From contig OZ038326.1 of assembly GCA_964035795.1 (NCBI GenBank), positions 5,102,889-5,166,888 on the forward strand: 64,000 nucleotides of DNA. Direction: 5' to 3'. The notes below the pieces were generated by a model. That model worked only from the letters and a program-made list of their open reading frames with translations. It made no database searches and was not told the DNA's origin. Made by a program: the position numbers and the translations under genes. Shown piece by piece: positions 62,201 through 64,000 of this stretch (its first letter is position 1; every line of letters starts with the position of its first letter). The DNA is from Pterobdella sp. o SKG-2022 (Eukaryota; Annelida; Clitellata; Hirudinida; Piscicolidae).

Positions 62201-64000
62201 CTTTACACTCATCTATCACCAAACTTCCCACCATTTTAGATTGATAATGGCCGCAAGAAAATTCACTAAATCCGTTCCAGGAGTCAGAGAAAAAGTGAAT
62301 TTTGCTGTGAGTGATTTGAATGAGTTCAAAAAAGATCTAGAAGAGTTTGGGGTCGGTGAAATTCCTAAAGATCCTAGCACCATCATTATAACAGTGAGAG
62401 ACCTCCACCAGAGAAAATACCTACTTGACCGCAATGTAGTTTTCAGGTCGGTACGGCTGATTTATAGCAACAGAAAAAATAATAATGGTTGAAACAAACT
62501 TCATAAAAAATACTAGAATACTTAGATTTTATTTAACGCTATATCAAAAAACTTATTAATGTATCTTCACTTTAATTATTAGAATTAGAAAATATAATAC
62601 AAAAATAAGTTTTGTTATATTGGTACGAAACTGAGAGTCTCCAAGGCCAAAAACACTTATCTCCATTCTTGTTATTACCTTCATTACCACCACTATTACT
62701 ATGTCTAAAGCTCAGAGGCAGTAGAGGCTTTTTTGACGGACATATTTAATGGCAAGATCAGTCCCCTGATCAAGTCGGAACAAGTGCCAGAGGGTGATGC
62801 TGATGAGGATTCCTACGTTACCGTAGTTACTTTATCCTTAACTAATTATTTTTTAATTGTTGAAATTATTATTTTATTTTTTTTGATTTTTTAATGTTTT
62901 TTTATCGTTTTTTATTTTTTCATTACTATGATTTTATTTATTGTTTGCCATTGATTTATTTTTTTTGTTGGTTTATTGTTATCATTATTATTGCTCTTCA
63001 GACAGCGGTAGGTACAACATTCAACAGCCTAGTGATGGATTCAGAAATGGATGTCATGGTTCAATTGTTCCTGCCTTGGTCTTCTGATTGTCGCAATGCT
63101 GCAAAAGTGCTTGAAAAAGTCGCCAAGAAGGTTTGAGGGGACTGGGCCACAAATTAGAAAGCGTGTGTCAGTGCCAGGTAGTTAGTTATCAAGGCAATCA
63201 TTGGCCACCTTTAAAATTGCAAAACTCCCTATTAGGAAAGTATTTATAAGCCTGTGTCTGCGTTGTGGCTACGTTATGTTGGAAACTTTTTGTCATGGAT
63301 TGACATTATATAGTTTGTGTTGTTAAACTCAACACTATTTGTTTTGGTTTGATTTTTAAAATGAAAAAAATACAATTAGTTTTATATTTTTACTGAAACG
63401 AAAAAATGGGTTTTTGTATACTATAAGGATTAATTTATAAAACTAATACAAAATTTCACTCATGAACTTACTGATAGTACTAACAAAAAAATATTGAAGT
63501 TGAAAGAAGAGAAGAACTTGAGAATGGTCAAAATAGACATGACGACAAATGAAGTGGCTAGACCATTTGTCGTTAAGGGGTTTGCTAATATTCTGATAGA
63601 TATAATAGTTTTCATTAATAACAATTTTCAATTCACCTATGGAATAAATTTTTAAAAAGGTTAAATGTAGTTTTAATAAAAAAAATATTCTTGCAGTTAC
63701 CCATCAGTGTATTTAGCTAAAAGGTACCAAAAAGATAAACCAATTTTCTATGAGGTATCAATATCCAGTTTTAAGTGTGATATATTTTTTATCTAATAAA
63801 AATGACTAAATTACTTACGAAATAATTTAGCATAAACACGAAAATTTTTTAAAATATATGATGAAAAACATTCAGGGAGGTCAAACGGTGAGAGATTACA
63901 TAAACTTCATCGCTGCAAACTCAACATTCCCTTTGAAGAAGTACGATCGTTCGGGAAATAAAATATCATCTGAAAACGCTCCAGAACATTCTATTAAAAC
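59234..64000 (+). CDS. ERp57-like protein disulfide isomerase family member with degenerate active sites, 3' end outside the window
   Basis: Thioredoxin-fold ER protein in the a-b-b'-a' layout of PDIA3. Exons: 59234-59367, 59535-59622, 59852-59920, 60183-60234, 60642-60749, 61217-61343, 61573-61686, 61888-62010, 62240-62446, 62711-62822, 63002-63130, 63500-63579, 63697-63754, 63876 to beyond 64000; all phases fit. Residues 1-17 form a signal peptide. Domain a: FLNDENFESL, active site PDCIHS (C46, S49) instead of PWCGHC, cis-proline KAYPIIK. b: FFHSEKSDLEKVFHQMA, KFTHTYSAKLM, IVLFRSDRL. b': LVAYMYVDFDSKTSMSHYYR, KVNFAVSDLNEF. a': FLPWSSDC (S405, C408) instead of PWCGHC, cis-proline KGYPSVYLAKRY, then GGQTVRDYINFI. 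C408 falls at essentially the same residue number as the second a' cysteine of human ERp57. The C-terminus, including any ER-retention signal, is not in view. Confidence 0.9.
60936..61052. repeat. Near-perfect inverted repeat (48-bp arms, 21-bp loop)
   Basis: Left arm 60936-60983 (starts CGACGTAAAAAATTG, ends GAATTCACACACT) and right arm 61005-61052 are reverse complements with one mismatch. The loop is A-rich. Weaker pairing continues outward to about 60,909 and 61,077 (ACATCTAT against ATAGATGT). It lies in intron 5 of the PDI-like gene. Confidence 0.9.

Overview
The window is nuclear DNA of an animal: very AT-rich, with intron-dense genes obeying GT-AG rules, AATAAA signals, a tRNA gene, tRNA-derived SINEs, a decayed LINE and many microsatellites. 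Splice junctions were placed by eye from reading-frame continuity and remembered family conservation; no alignment or transcript was available. The gene set (integrin alpha, SmB, polycystin-2, ELP1, DENND5, ERp57-like PDI) fits a bilaterian. A short repeat built around CAACCCATGCTAGCATGG followed by a GATGATG tail resembles one common in cephalopod mollusc DNA, so a lophotrochozoan, perhaps a mollusc, is my weak guess. The gene density (seven genes in 64 kb) is high for a cephalopod, so I do not name a species.

Layout. 141-17,525 (-): most of an integrin alpha-subunit gene, its 3' end beyond the left edge. 19,448-21,985 (+): five-exon type II membrane protein with two glycosyltransferase-like domains. 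22,230-22,824 (-): Sm protein B (SNRPB), convergent with the previous gene. 22,825-24,947: repeat-rich spacer. 24,948-31,049 (-): polycystin-2-like cation channel with an antisense tRNA-Val(UAC) gene and a SINE in adjacent introns. 31,050-33,399: divergent spacer holding a LINE 3' end nested in an older repeat. 33,400-46,187 (+): Elongator subunit ELP1/IKAP, interrupted by a 200-N gap flanked by a duplicated stretch. 46,771-58,455 (+): DENND5-type Rab exchange factor, with an APEX1-like fragment in intron 3. 59,234-64,000 (+): PDI-family gene, running off the right edge.

The genes are unrelated housekeeping or cell-surface functions; I see no operon, CRISPR array, viral block or dedicated gene cluster. 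The strongest oddities are the PDI-like protein, whose two active sites each keep only one cysteine (CIHS and SSDC); a 48-bp-armed near-perfect hairpin in one of its introns; asparagine/threonine-rich insertions in ELP1 and DENND5; the APEX1-like intronic fragment; and an apparent assembly artefact that breaks the ELP1 reading frame.

For the complete gene models the exon lengths sum to a multiple of three and every phase matches its neighbour, except at two places stated below: ELP1 around the gap and one DENND5 junction.
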